This document shows positions 1 through 9,631 of a DNA stretch of 64,000 nt, in pieces; position 1 is the stretch's first letter, and each line of letters starts with the position of its first letter. The notes beneath the pieces were generated by a model. It was not told the origin of the DNA and did not search any database. It worked only from the letters and a program-made list of their open reading frames with translations. This DNA comes from Streptomyces sp. f51. Its GTDB lineage: Bacteria > Actinomycetota > Actinomycetes > Streptomycetales > Streptomycetaceae. The position numbers and the translations under genes are program-made. The stretch lies in contig NZ_CP149798.1 in assembly GCF_037940415.1 (NCBI RefSeq), positions 5,427,001 through 5,491,000 on the forward strand, given 5' to 3'.

Positions 1-3000
1 CTGCGCGGCTTCAAGTCGTTCGCCTCCGCGACCACCCTGCGGTTCGAACCGGGCATCACCTGTGTCGTGGGCCCCAACGGCTCGGGCAAGTCCAACGTCG
101 TGGACGCGCTCAGCTGGGTCATGGGCGAGCAGGGCGCCAAGTCGCTGCGCGGCGGCAAGATGGAGGACGTCATCTTCGCCGGGACCACCGGGCGTCCGCC
201 GCTCGGCCGCGCCGAGGTCTCCCTGACCATCGACAACTCCGACGGGGCGCTGCCCATCGAGTACGCCGAGGTCACCATCACGCGGATCATGTTCCGCAAC
301 GGCGGCAGCGAGTACCAGATCAACGGCGACACCTGCCGACTGCTCGACATCCAGGAGCTGTTGTCCGACTCCGGCATCGGCCGTGAGATGCACGTCATCG
401 TCGGACAGGGCCAGCTCGACTCCGTCCTGCACGCCGACCCGATGGGTCGCCGCGCCTTCATCGAGGAGGCGGCCGGCGTCCTCAAGCACCGCAAGCGCAA
501 GGAGAAGGCGCTGCGGAAGCTGGACGCCATGCAGGCGAACCTCGCCCGCGTCCAGGACCTCACCGACGAACTGCGGCGCCAGCTCAAGCCGCTCGGCCGG
601 CAGGCCGCCGTCGCCCGCCGCGCCGCCGTCATCCAGGCGGACCTGCGCGACGCCCGGCTGCGCCTGCTCGCCGACGACCTCGTACGCCTGCGGGGGGCGC
701 TCCAGTCCGAGATCGCCGACGAGGCCGCGCTCAAGCAGCGCAAGGACTCCGCCGAGGCCGAACTCAGGAAGGCGCTCCAGCGGGAGGCCCTGCTGGAGGA
801 CGAGGTACGGCAGCTGACGCCGCGTCTCCAGCGCGCGCAGCAGACCTGGTACGACCTCTCCCAGCTCGCCGAGCGGGTGCGCGGCACGGTCTCGCTGGCC
901 GATGCGCGGGTCAAGAGCGCCACCTCGGTGCCCGCCGAGGAGCGGCGCGGACGCGACCCGGAGGACATGGAGCGCGAGGCCGCGCGCGTCCGCGAGCAGG
1001 AGGCCGAACTCGAAGCGGCCCTGGAGGCGGCCGAACGGGCCCTGGAGGACACCGTCGCGCACCGCGCCGAGCTGGAGCGCGAACTGACCGTCGAGGAACG
1101 CCGGCTCAAGGACGTGGCCCGCGCCATCGCCGACCGCCGCGAGGGCCTGGCCCGCCTGGGCGGCCAGGTCAACGCGGCCCGTTCGCGCGCCGCCTCGGCG
1201 CAGGCCGAGATCGACCGGCTCGCCGCCGCCCGGGACGAGGCGCAGGAACGCGCGGTCACCGCCCAGGAGGAGTACGAGCAGCTGAAGGCCGAGGTGGACG
1301 GGCTCGACGCGGACGACGCCGACCTCACCGCACGGCACGAGGCGGCCAGGGCGGCCCTGTCCGACGCCGAGGCCTCCCTGAGCACCGCCCGCGAGGCCGC
1401 CACCGCCTCGGAACGCGAACGGGCCGCCACCCGGGCCCGCCGCGACGCGCTCGCCCTCGGTCTGCGGCGCAAGGACGGCACGGGCGTGCTGCTCGGCGCC
1501 ACGGACCGGCTCACCGGAGTACTCGGTCCCGCCGCCGCACTGCTGTCGGTCACCCCCGGTTTCGAGGTCGCGCTCGCCGCCGCGTTCGGCGCCGCCGCCG
1601 ACGCCGTCGCGGTCACCACCCCCGCCTCGGCGGCCGAGGCCATCCGGCTGCTGCGCAAGCAGGACGCGGGCCGCGCGGCCCTGCTGCTCGCGGGAGCACC
1701 CGAGGAACCCGGCACCGGCGCGGACACCGGCACCGCACCGGCGAACGGCGCCCCCGCCGGCGTACTCCTTCGAGGACACGGCCCGGACGGGGAGGCCGGC
1801 GACGGGCCCTCGTACGCCGCCGACCTGGTCCGGGGTCCCGCCGAGCTGATGCCCGCCGTACGGCGGCTGCTGCGCGGAGTCGTCGTCGTCGGCACCCTGG
1901 AGGAGGCAGAGGACCTGGTCCACGCGCGCCCCGGACTCACCGCGGTGACCGCCGAAGGCGACCTGCTCGGGGCGCACTTCGCGCACGGCGGGTCCGCCGG
2001 GGCGCCCAGCCTCCTCGAAGTGCAGGCGTCCGTGGACGAGGCCACGGCCGAACTGGAGGAACTGGCCGTGGCTTGCGAGGAGTTGGCCGAGGCGCAGCGG
2101 CTCGCGACCGAGCGGCGCAAGGAACGGGCCGCGCTCGTGGAGGAGTTGGGGGAGCGGCGGCGGGCCGCCGAGCGGGAGAAGTCGTCCGTCGCGCAGCAGC
2201 TCGGACGGCTGGCGGGACAGGCACGCGGCGCCGCGGGGGAGGCGGAGCGGAGCACCGCGGCCGCCGCCCGCGCGCAGGAGGCACTGGACCGGGCCCTGAC
2301 CGAGGCGGAGGAACTGGCCGAACGGCTCGCCGTGGCCGAGGAGATGCCGGTCGAGGAGGAACCCGACACCTCCGTGCGTGACCGGCTCGCCGCCGACGGC
2401 GCCAACGCGCGGCAGACCGAGATGGAGGCCCGCCTCCAGGTCCGTACGCACGAGGAGCGGGTGAAGGGACTCGCCGGACGGGCCGACTCGCTGGACCGCG
2501 CCGCCCGCGCCGAACGCGAGGCACGCGCGCGTGCCGAACAGCGGCGCGCCCGGCTTCGCCACGAGGCGGCCGTCGCCTCGGCCGTCGCCTCCGGCGCGCG
2601 CCAGTTGCTCGCGCACGTCGAGATCTCGCTCGCCCGCGCCGAGGAGGAGCGCACCGCCGCCGACAGCGCGAAGGCCCGTCGTGAGCAGGAGCTCGTGGCC
2701 GCGCGCGGTCGGGGCCGCGATCTCAAGGACGAACTCGACAAGCTCACCGACTCGGTGCACCGGGGCGAGGTGCTCGGCGCCGAGAAGCGGATGCGGATGG
2801 AGCAGCTGGAGGCGAAGGCGCTGGACGAACTCGGCGTCGAACCGGCGGGACTCGTCGCGGACTACGGCCCCGACCAGCTCGTACCGCCGTCGCTGCCCGC
2901 CGAGGGCGAGGAGCTGCCCGAGGACCCCGAGCATCCGCGCAACCAGCCCCGGCGGTTCCACCGGGCCGAGCAGGAGAAGCGCCTCAAGTCGGCCGAGCGG

Positions 3001-3606
3001 GCCTACCAGCAGCTCGGCAAGGTCAATCCGCTGGCCCTGGAGGAGTTCGCCGCCCTTGAGGAGCGCCACAAGTTCCTCAGCGAGCAGCTGGAGGACCTGA
3101 AGAAGACGCGGGCCGACCTTCTCCAGGTGGTGAAGGAGGTCGACGAGCGCGTCGAGCAGGTCTTCACCGAGGCGTACCGGGACACGGCCCGGGAGTTCGA
3201 GGGCGTCTTCAGCCGGCTGTTCCCGGGCGGGGACGGGCGGCTCATCCTGACCGACCCCGACAACATGCTCACCACGGGTGTCGACGTGGAGGCCAGGCCG
3301 CCGGGCAAGAAGGTCAAGCGGCTCAGCCTGCTCTCCGGCGGCGAGCGGTCGCTGACCGCCGTGGCGCTCCTGGTGTCGATCTTCAAGGCGCGCCCCAGCC
3401 CGTTCTACGTGATGGACGAGGTCGAGGCGGCCCTGGACGACACCAACCTCCAGCGGCTGATCAGGATCATGCAGGAGCTCCAGGAGGCATCGCAGCTCAT
3501 CGTGATCACGCATCAGAAGCGCACGATGGAGGTCGCGGACGCGTTGTACGGCGTCTCCATGCAGGGCGACGGCGTCTCGAAGGTCATCAGCCAGCGACTG
3601 CGCTGA
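1..3606 (+). CDS. smc: Chromosome segregation protein SMC (5' end cut by window)
   Basis: SMC is a chromosome-organising ATPase that works as a homodimer with ScpA and ScpB on the nucleoid. The frame is open from base 1, so only the first few codons are missing. Walker A (GPNGSGKS) is at about residues 24-31. Two long, Glu/Arg/Ala-rich coiled coils flank a hinge at about residues 490-680. The ABC signature (LSGGERS) near residue 1112 and Walker B (VMDEVEAALDD) near residue 1137 close the ATPase head. About 1,200 residues is normal for the family. It ends 7 bp from the convergent stop of the next gene. Identification is certain; only the start is absent. Confidence 0.97.
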   Translation: MRGFKSFASATTLRFEPGITCVVGPNGSGKSNVVDALSWVMGEQGAKSLRGGKMEDVIFAGTTGRPPLGRAEVSLTIDNSDGALPIEYAEVTITRIMFRNGGSEYQINGDTCRLLDIQELLSDSGIGREMHVIVGQGQLDSVLHADPMGRRAFIEEAAGVLKHRKRKEKALRKLDAMQANLARVQDLTDELRRQLKPLGRQAAVARRAAVIQADLRDARLRLLADDLVRLRGALQSEIADEAALKQRKDSAEAELRKALQREALLEDEVRQLTPRLQRAQQTWYDLSQLAERVRGTVSLADARVKSATSVPAEERRGRDPEDMEREAARVREQEAELEAALEAAERALEDTVAHRAELERELTVEERRLKDVARAIADRREGLARLGGQVNAARSRAASAQAEIDRLAAARDEAQERAVTAQEEYEQLKAEVDGLDADDADLTARHEAARAALSDAEASLSTAREAATASERERAATRARRDALALGLRRKDGTGVLLGATDRLTGVLGPAAALLSVTPGFEVALAAAFGAAADAVAVTTPASAAEAIRLLRKQDAGRAALLLAGAPEEPGTGADTGTAPANGAPAGVLLRGHGPDGEAGDGPSYAADLVRGPAELMPAVRRLLRGVVVVGTLEEAEDLVHARPGLTAVTAEGDLLGAHFAHGGSAGAPSLLEVQASVDEATAELEELAVACEELAEAQRLATERRKERAALVEELGERRRAAEREKSSVAQQLGRLAGQARGAAGEAERSTAAAARAQEALDRALTEAEELAERLAVAEEMPVEEEPDTSVRDRLAADGANARQTEMEARLQVRTHEERVKGLAGRADSLDRAARAEREARARAEQRRARLRHEAAVASAVASGARQLLAHVEISLARAEEERTAADSAKARREQELVAARGRGRDLKDELDKLTDSVHRGEVLGAEKRMRMEQLEAKALDELGVEPAGLVADYGPDQLVPPSLPAEGEELPEDPEHPRNQPRRFHRAEQEKRLKSAERAYQQLGKVNPLALEEFAALEERHKFLSEQLEDLKKTRADLLQVVKEVDERVEQVFTEAYRDTAREFEGVFSRLFPGGDGRLILTDPDNMLTTGVDVEARPPGKKVKRLSLLSGGERSLTAVALLVSIFKARPSPFYVMDEVEAALDDTNLQRLIRIMQELQEASQLIVITHQKRTMEVADALYGVSMQGDGVSKVISQRLR

Positions 3607-3613
3607 AGCCCGG

Positions 3614-3955
3614 CTACTCCTCGTCCGGCGCCGGAAGGCCCTCGCCCACGCCCTCGTCGGCGAGTTCGGCCAGCACCTCGGCGTGACAGCGCTCGGGAAC
3701 GCACCAGCAGCCCAGACGGTGGCCGCGCAGGGCCGGGATCCGGGCCAGCAGTTCCGGACGGGCCAGCAGATAGGCGCGGTACATCTCGACGACCTCCTCC
3801 CGGGTGCCGTCGTGGCCCGGCCGGAACGGGCTCGCCAGCGGGGAGCCGGCCAGATGCCAGCCACCCCGGTGCATGGCGCGGCCGACGTACATGACATCGG
3901 CGTACGCGGGATCGTCGCGATGACCCTTGAGGTTGACGACCGTGGTCTGCGGCAT
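3614..3955 (-). CDS. DUF4326 domain-containing protein
   Basis: This 113-residue protein of unknown function begins MPQTTVVNLKGHRDDPAYAD. It has the DUF4326 pattern: an N-terminal V-N-x-K-x-H segment, a central YVGR-(x)n-WHLAGSPLASPF stretch and a C-terminal Cys-rich LGCWCVPERCHAEVLAEL block. The Cys/His cluster may bind metal or be catalytic, but no reaction is established for the family. The ATG at 3955 is preferred over the longer upstream frame because residue conservation begins there. It is convergent with smc, with stops only 7 bp apart. An acidic tail ends the protein. Confidence 0.8.
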   Translation of the reverse strand: MPQTTVVNLKGHRDDPAYADVMYVGRAMHRGGWHLAGSPLASPFRPGHDGTREEVVEMYRAYLLARPELLARIPALRGHRLGCWCVPERCHAEVLAELADEGVGEGLPAPDEE

Positions 3956-4464
3956 GACCGGATCCTCGCCGCTCGGGCCGTCGCGGGCAACGGGAACACG
4001 GCCTGGACGGTGCCGATCCGGGGGTGGTGTGTCCCGTGTGCCGCGCGTCACAGCCTTGTACGCCCGCCCGGCGGGTACCCGCGGGACCGGGCCTCGTGGC
4101 CGGCGTCCGGACCGACACCCCTGTGGTCCGCTCGCCCGGACGGCGGGGCCCGGGCAAGCCGCCGCGCTGCGCGTTCCGGGGTTTTCACCCGGTGGAGCCA
4201 GGGCGCGGACGGGTGCGCCCGTGGCTTTCCTTGGGCCATTCAGCCGACTTGATGTTCAAGTCTTGAACACAACCATCTCCTGACGGTCCGCAGAAATTCA
4301 CAAGCACCCCAAGTTTGACTTCGAAAGTTGAAGGCATATTCTCTGCGACGTTGCTTTTACCTTCAGGTGGTGGCCCGCGTGAACCTGTGCGCCACTGGTT
4401 ACCACCAACGAAGGCTTTCGCCCCCCACCCCCGGCAGCGAGGCCGGTGGCCCGAGGAGTCTTAC
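3956..4464. promoter_or_regulatory. Intergenic region with promoter(s) of the DUF4326 gene and glcP; palindromic operator-like site
   Basis: No gene is supported in these 509 bp between divergent genes. A perfect 15-bp palindrome (GTTCAAG-T-CTTGAAC) lies at 4254-4268. A second, weaker dyad (ACTT-CGA-AAGT) lies near 4320-4331. Both sit in the AT-rich part of the region, about 200 bp upstream of the glcP start, where a repressor operator would be expected. The regulator is not identifiable from sequence. The 5' half (3960-4240) is GC-rich with no evident signal. Confidence 0.4.
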
Positions 4465-5883
4465 GTGACCAGCGCATCGCAGGCACCTGCACCAGGAGCC
4501 CGGACGGCTCACCCCGAGCATCTCGGGCATGTCATCTTCATCGCGGCGGCGGCCGCGATGGGCGGCTTCCTGTTCGGCTACGACAGCGCTGTGATCAATG
4601 GCGCGGTCGAGGCCATCCGGAGCCGCTACGACATCGGCTCCGCCGCCCTGGCCCAGGTCATCGCCATCGCCCTGATCGGCTGCGCCATCGGTGCCGCCGT
4701 GGCCGGCCGCATGGCCGACCGCATCGGGCGTATCCGCTGCATGCAGATCTCCGCGACGCTCTTCACCATCAGCGCCGTCGGTTCGGCGCTGCCCTTCGCC
4801 CTGTGGGACCTCGCCTTCTGGCGCATCGTCGGCGGATTCGCCATCGGCATGGCCTCGGTCATCGGCCCCGCCTACATCGCCGAAGTCTCCCCGGCCGCGT
4901 ACCGCGGACGGCTCGGCTCGTTCCAGCAGGCCGCGATCGTCGTCGGCATCGCCATCTCGCAGCTCGTCAACTACGCCATCCTGAACGCCGCCGGCGGCGA
5001 CCAGCGCGGGCAGCTGCTGGGCGTGGAGGCGTGGCAGGTCATGCTCGGCGTCATGGTCATCCCGGCCGTCCTCTACGGTCTGCTCTCCTTCGCCATCCCC
5101 GAGTCGCCGCGCTTCCTGCTCGAAGTGGGCCGCAGGGACCGCGCCCGTGAGGTGCTCAAGGAGGTCGAGGGCGACAAGATCGACCTTGACGCCCGCATGG
5201 ACGAGATCGAGACGGCCATGAAGCGCGAGCACAAGTCGACCTTCAAGGACCTGCTCGGCGGCGGCTTCCTCTTCCTGCCGATCGTCTGGGTCGGCATCGG
5301 GCTCTCGGTCTTCCAGCAGTTCGTCGGCATCAACATCGCGTTCTACTACTCCGCGACGCTGTGGCAGTCGGTCGGCGTCGACCCGACGGACTCGTTCTTC
5401 TACTCGTTCACCACGTCGATCATCAACATCATCGGCACCGTGATCGCCATGATCTTCGTGGACCGGATCGGCCGCAGGCCGCTCGCCCTCATCGGTTCGG
5501 TGGGTATGGCCATCGGTCTCGGCCTGGAGGCCTGGGCCTTCTCCTACGACCTGGTCGACGGCAAGCTCCCGGCCACCCAGGGCTGGGTCGCCCTGATCGC
5601 CGCCCATGTCTTCGTCCTCTTCTTCGCCCTCTCCTGGGGTGTCGTGGTCTGGGTCTTCCTCGGCGAGATGTTCCCGAACCGGATCCGCGCCGCCGCGCTC
5701 GGTGTCGCCGCCTCCGCGCAGTGGATCGCCAACTGGGCCATCACCGCGAGCTTCCCGTCGCTGGCCGACTGGAACCTCTCCGGCACCTACGTGATCTACA
5801 CCTGCTTCGCGGTGCTCTCCATCCCCTTCGTGCTCAAGTTCGTCAAGGAGACGAAGGGCAAGACGCTGGAGGAGATGGGCTGA
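4465..5883 (+). CDS. glcP: Glucose permease, sugar porter MFS transporter
   Basis: This is a 472-residue, twelve-helix sugar-porter family transporter for proton-linked hexose uptake at the cytoplasmic membrane. Family motifs are visible: GGFLFGYDSAVINGAV in helix 1, GRMADRIGR in loop 2-3, PESPRFLL before the central loop, QQFVGINIAFYYS in helix 7 and DRIGRRPLAL in loop 8-9, with a C-terminal ETKGKTLEEM. Length and position just after smc match GlcP, the main glucose permease of S. coelicolor. The GTG at 4465 is chosen because a GGAG ribosome site precedes it and the MFS fold starts soon after. A hairpin at 5894-5921 follows. Confidence 0.9.
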   Translation: MTSASQAPAPGARTAHPEHLGHVIFIAAAAAMGGFLFGYDSAVINGAVEAIRSRYDIGSAALAQVIAIALIGCAIGAAVAGRMADRIGRIRCMQISATLFTISAVGSALPFALWDLAFWRIVGGFAIGMASVIGPAYIAEVSPAAYRGRLGSFQQAAIVVGIAISQLVNYAILNAAGGDQRGQLLGVEAWQVMLGVMVIPAVLYGLLSFAIPESPRFLLEVGRRDRAREVLKEVEGDKIDLDARMDEIETAMKREHKSTFKDLLGGGFLFLPIVWVGIGLSVFQQFVGINIAFYYSATLWQSVGVDPTDSFFYSFTTSIINIIGTVIAMIFVDRIGRRPLALIGSVGMAIGLGLEAWAFSYDLVDGKLPATQGWVALIAAHVFVLFFALSWGVVVWVFLGEMFPNRIRAAALGVAASAQWIANWAITASFPSLADWNLSGTYVIYTCFAVLSIPFVLKFVKETKGKTLEEMG

Positions 5884-5893
5884 CCGCCCGTGT

Positions 5894-5921
5894 CACCGGC
5901 GGCTCCCCACGGCCGCCGGTG
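5894..5921. terminator. Hairpin between the convergent genes glcP and LLM oxidoreductase
   Basis: A 10-bp perfect inverted repeat (CACCGGCGGC / GCCGCCGGTG) with an 8-nt loop lies 10 bp after the glcP stop. There is no U tract, as is usual for Streptomyces terminators. It could serve both converging genes. Confidence 0.55.
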
Positions 5922-6014
5922 GCTCCCCCCGACTCGAGGAGAAGGGCCAAGTCCCCGCTGCCCCTCTCCTCGTACTCGTGAAGAGGGCGTGCCGCCCCGG
6001 CTCGGACCGTCAGG

Positions 6015-6983
6015 TCACGCGAGCCGGGGCAGCACGCTTTCGCAGAACAGGTGAAGGCTCCGCCAGCCCTCGTCCAGGGGCATCCCGCCCGACAGCGGAT
6101 GCAGCACGAGGTTGTCCAGGCCCTGTTCGACGCACTGGTCGGGGGTCAGGACGCGGTAGACGCCCTCGGCGCGCAGCTCGTCGACCGTGGTGGCCCCCGA
6201 CTTCACCGCCGAGCGGATACCGCTCGACTGCCAGGAGGCGTACGTCCGTGCCTCGTGCAGGAAGTGGCGGCCGTACGCGGCCCAGGCCCGGTCCGGGTCC
6301 TCGGCGATGTGCAGCAACGGCGTCTCGGCGCCCGGCATCATGGTCCAGCCCTCGGTGCCGTACTCGATGAGCCGCTCCTTGTAGTAGGCCTCCAGCTCGG
6401 GCAGGTGGGCGCTCGGGAAGAACGGCAGACCGAGCCGGGCGGCACGCCGGGCCGCGGCCCTGGAGGAGCCCCCCACCAGCAGCAGGGGATGCGGGTCCGA
6501 GAACGGACGCGGGGTGACCCGTACCGTACGGCCCCGGTAGGTGAACTCCTCGCCGGTCCACGCCTTGAGCACCGTCTCCAGGAGCTCGTCCTGGAGTTCG
6601 CCGCGCCGCTTCCAGTCCACGTCGAACTGCGCGTACTCCTCGGGGCGGTAGCCGATGCCGGCCACGGTCACCAGCCGGCCGCCGCTGAGCAGGTCGAGCA
6701 CGGCGATGTCCTCGGCGAGCCGCAGCGGGTCGTGCAGCGGACCGATGACCGCCGAGACGGTGACCGCGACACGCCGGGTCGCCCCGAAGACCGCCCCCGC
6801 GAAGGCGAAGGGCGAGGGCAGCCAGTTGTTGGCGGCGCCGTGGTGTTCCTCGGTCTGCACCGTGGTGATCCCGCGGTCGTCGGCGTACGTGGCCATCTCG
6901 ACGGCGGTCCGGTAGCGGGCGCCGAGCGAGGCGGGGGTGGCGTCGGGTTCGACGAGGTTGAAGCGCACGACCGTCACGGGCAT
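6015..6983 (-). CDS. LLM class flavin-dependent oxidoreductase
   Basis: This 322-residue protein looks like a bacterial-luciferase-type TIM-barrel oxidoreductase using FMN or F420. The N-terminal strand (VVRFNLVEPD) and the block EMATYADDRGITTVQTEEHH are typical, as are the LSGGRL-x-TVAGIGYR motif and HPLLLVGGSSRAAARRAARLGLPF, which correspond to the cofactor-binding strands. The substrate is not predictable. The ATG at 6983 is preceded by a purine-rich GGGGG stretch. The gene is convergent with glcP and divergent from ftsY. The family call is firm; the cofactor and the role are not. Confidence 0.85.
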   Translation of the reverse strand: MPVTVVRFNLVEPDATPASLGARYRTAVEMATYADDRGITTVQTEEHHGAANNWLPSPFAFAGAVFGATRRVAVTVSAVIGPLHDPLRLAEDIAVLDLLSGGRLVTVAGIGYRPEEYAQFDVDWKRRGELQDELLETVLKAWTGEEFTYRGRTVRVTPRPFSDPHPLLLVGGSSRAAARRAARLGLPFFPSAHLPELEAYYKERLIEYGTEGWTMMPGAETPLLHIAEDPDRAWAAYGRHFLHEARTYASWQSSGIRSAVKSGATTVDELRAEGVYRVLTPDQCVEQGLDNLVLHPLSGGMPLDEGWRSLHLFCESVLPRLA

Positions 6984-7157
6984 GGGGAGCCCCCCTTCGT
7001 GTGTGGAGGGGGACCGTAGCTGACGGAGCGTCAGGTGACCAGAGGCGCGGACACCCGCCGACCGGTCCGGGGCGCCGCTGTTCGTACGAAACTACAAGCC
7101 TTCTCCTGCGCGGGGAAAAAGCTCCCCGCACAGGGGATGGCGGATACTGAGCACGTT

Positions 7158-8360
7158 ATGGAAACCATCATCCTTGCTGTAGTCATCGCCGTGGTGGTGA
7201 TCGGCGCGCTCGGTGGGCTCGTCGTCGGCAGTCGCAAGCGGAAGCAGCTGCCCCCGCCGCCCCCCGCCGCCCCCGACATCACCGCCCCTCCGGCCGAACC
7301 GCACGTCGGCGACGAGGCCGAGACGCCGCGCGACGAACCGCGCCGCACCCTGGAGGAGGTGGATCTCCCCGACGGCTCGGCCGCACCGTCGGTCGTCGTC
7401 GAGGAACCGCCGGCCGCCCCCCAGATCGAGATTCCGGAGCCGACCGCCGGCCGCCTGGTGCGGCTGCGCTCCCGGCTCTCGCGCTCGCAGAACGCGCTCG
7501 GCAAGGGGCTGCTCACGCTGCTCTCGCGCGAGCACCTGGACGACGAGACCTGGGAGGAGATCGAGGACACGCTGCTCGTCGCCGACGTCGGCGTGCAGCC
7601 CACCCAGGAACTGGTCGAGCGGCTGCGCGAGCGCGTGAAGGTGCTCGGCACGCGGACACCGGACGAGCTGCGCGGCCTGCTGCGCGAGGAGCTGATCCAG
7701 CTGCTCGTCCCGGAGTTCGACCGTGCGGTCAAGACCGACTCGAACCTCGACACCCCGGGCATCGTCATGGTCGTCGGCGTCAACGGCACCGGCAAGACCA
7801 CCACCACCGGCAAGCTCGCGCGCGTGCTCGTGGCCGACGGCAAGAACGTCGTGCTCGGCGCGGCCGACACCTTCCGCGCCGCCGCCGCCGACCAGCTCCA
7901 GACCTGGGGCGAGCGCGTGGGCGCCCGTACGGTCCGCGGCCCCGAGGGCGGCGACCCGGCCTCGATCGCGTTCGACGCGGTCAAGGAGGGCATCGAGGAG
8001 GGCGCGGACGTCGTCCTCATCGACACCGCGGGCCGGCTCCACACCAAGACCGGCCTCATGGACGAGCTGGGCAAGGTCAAGCGCGTCGTGGAGAAGCACG
8101 CCCCGCTCGACGAGGTGCTGCTCGTCCTCGACGCGACCACCGGCCAGAACGGTCTGGTGCAGGCGCGGGTGTTCGCCGAGGTCGTGGAGATCACCGGCAT
8201 CGTGCTGACCAAGCTCGACGGCACCGCGAAGGGCGGCATCGTCATCGCGGTGCAGCGCGAGCTCGGCGTCCCGGTCAAGCTCGTCGGGCTCGGCGAGGGC
8301 GCGGACGACCTGGCGCCGTTCGAGCCGGAGGCGTTCGTTGACGCCCTTATCGGAGAGTGA
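7158..8360 (+). CDS. ftsY: Signal recognition particle receptor FtsY
   Basis: FtsY is the membrane-associated GTPase that docks SRP-ribosome complexes at the translocon. The 400-residue product starts METIILAVVIAVVVIGALGG, a single N-terminal membrane segment typical of actinobacterial FtsY. A Pro/acidic A-domain, the NG domain with GVNGTGKTTTTGKLA (G1), DTFRAAA, DTAGRLHTK (G3), TKLDGTAKGG (G4) and a closing GLGEGADDLAPF follow. An in-frame ATG 21 bp upstream (7137) is possible, but 7158 places the hydrophobic segment at the N-terminus. The partner gene ffh is also in the window, at 15984. Confidence 0.95.
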   Translation: METIILAVVIAVVVIGALGGLVVGSRKRKQLPPPPPAAPDITAPPAEPHVGDEAETPRDEPRRTLEEVDLPDGSAAPSVVVEEPPAAPQIEIPEPTAGRLVRLRSRLSRSQNALGKGLLTLLSREHLDDETWEEIEDTLLVADVGVQPTQELVERLRERVKVLGTRTPDELRGLLREELIQLLVPEFDRAVKTDSNLDTPGIVMVVGVNGTGKTTTTGKLARVLVADGKNVVLGAADTFRAAAADQLQTWGERVGARTVRGPEGGDPASIAFDAVKEGIEEGADVVLIDTAGRLHTKTGLMDELGKVKRVVEKHAPLDEVLLVLDATTGQNGLVQARVFAEVVEITGIVLTKLDGTAKGGIVIAVQRELGVPVKLVGLGEGADDLAPFEPEAFVDALIGE

Positions 8361-8389
8361 CCACCCACGCGAACGCGTAGGTGCACGAA

Positions 8390-8430
8390 GAAGCGCCCGC
8401 CCCGCGGCACTGCCGGGGGACGGGCGCTTC
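8390..8430 (+). terminator. Terminator hairpin after ftsY
   Basis: A perfect 10-bp inverted repeat (GAAGCGCCCG / CGGGCGCTTC) starts 30 bp after the ftsY stop, with a GC-rich loop that can extend the stem. It is a typical U-less Streptomyces terminator. Confidence 0.65.
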
Positions 8431-8548
8431 GTCCTGTGCGGTCCGGGTTCCCGTACGCGGGAGCCGTCGATGGCGGAGCCGGAGCCCGTGTCGCAGTCGG
8501 AGCCGCGTCTGTCGAGCCCGTGCCGGCGCCGGTGCCTTTCGGCGGCGC

Positions 8549-9211
8549 TCAGGACCGTGAGCGGTAGGCCACGTAGGCGAGCGTGCCCAGCAGCAGCCTG
8601 GCCGGCGGCGGCTTCGTGACGGAGTCGAGGACGGGGGAGCGCAGCCAGCGGACCGGGCCGAGTCCCGAGCGGTCGGAGGGCGGGGCGGTGATGAACGCGC
8701 CCGGACCCAGGCCGTGCAGGTCGAGGGAGGCGTCGTCCCAGCCCAGGCGGTAGAGCAGCTCGGGGAGTTCGGCGGCGGAACCGGGGGAGACGAAGAACTG
8801 GGCGCGGCCGTCCGGGGTGGCCGTGACGGGACCGAGCGGCAGCCCCATGCGCTCCAGCCGGACGAGCGCGCGGCGCCCCGCCCCCTCGGCCACCTCGATC
8901 ACGTCGAAGGCCCGGCCGACCGGCAGCATCACCGCGGCGCCGGGGAAGCCGGCCCAGGCGCCGGTCGCCTCGTGCAGCGTCGTGCCCGCCGGGATGACCG
9001 GGGCGAAGGCGAGGGGGTGCGCCCCGGGAGCGGGGCAGTCGGCCCGGCCGCACGAGCACGCCCCCGCGGCGGCTCGGGCACCCGGGACCACGTCCCATCC
9101 CCACAGTCCGGTGAACGCGGCGACGGCGGTGCCCTCCGACGAACGGCCGCGGCGACGAGCACCGGTCCGGATGTCGCGCATCGCCCGACTACTGCCGATC
9201 GTGAAGCCCAT
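8549..9211 (-). CDS. Bifunctional DNA primase/polymerase-like (Prim-Pol) small protein
   Basis: This 220-residue protein resembles the N-terminal Prim-Pol domain in many Streptomyces and phage proteins: a GLWGWDVVPG start, a Cys cluster (CSCGRADCPAPGAHP), a FDVIEV strand where the catalytic DxD would be, and SLDLHGLGPGAFITAPPS near the C-terminus. The usual acidic pair looks degraded (V-I-E instead of D-x-D), so it may have lost polymerase activity. The neighbour is nsdA on the other strand, as in other Streptomyces. The start at 9211 gives MGFTIGSSRAMRDI; a downstream start is possible. Confidence 0.7.
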   Translation of the reverse strand: MGFTIGSSRAMRDIRTGARRRGRSSEGTAVAAFTGLWGWDVVPGARAAAGACSCGRADCPAPGAHPLAFAPVIPAGTTLHEATGAWAGFPGAAVMLPVGRAFDVIEVAEGAGRRALVRLERMGLPLGPVTATPDGRAQFFVSPGSAAELPELLYRLGWDDASLDLHGLGPGAFITAPPSDRSGLGPVRWLRSPVLDSVTKPPPARLLLGTLAYVAYRSRS

Positions 9212-9631
9212 GCCCCCTCCAACGGGTTCGATGCGCCCGTGGTTACGTCACGGAACCGGATTGTCACCCTCTGTTCCTGGCTGCCCTGTATCGCGCGGTT
9301 CAGGCGGCGCCTGGTTGCGCACGGGGTGGTGCGCCCGGCTCGGTGCGCCCTGGAGTGCGCCTCTCCGCCCACCCTTGGTCGTTCTGTGTCAAGTGAATCG
9401 CGAGCGGGGCGAACGGAGTTCATTCGAAGGGGTGGCGAATGGTGGCGTTTCATGGATCGCCATGGCTGGACGCGTGATCGTAGGATTACTTTGTGTGCAT
9501 GAGTCCTGGGCTCTTGTTTACTCGTGAGTATGCCAAGGGCAAGGCGGGTTCCCGTTCGAAGGGTGAGAACTACCGGACGCGCAGCCGTGTTTACGGGCAT
9601 TCTGATAGGGCTTGGCGCAGAGCGGCGACAA

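Noticed and set aside
44..3600. Several frames inside smc on both strands
   Set aside because: smc is continuous with all its domains; the others are bias shadows.
6010..7131. 373-codon minus-strand frame over the LLM oxidoreductase
   Set aside because: The overlapping 322-residue frame shows the luciferase-like fold and the expected codon bias; this one is Arg/Gly-rich and motif-free.
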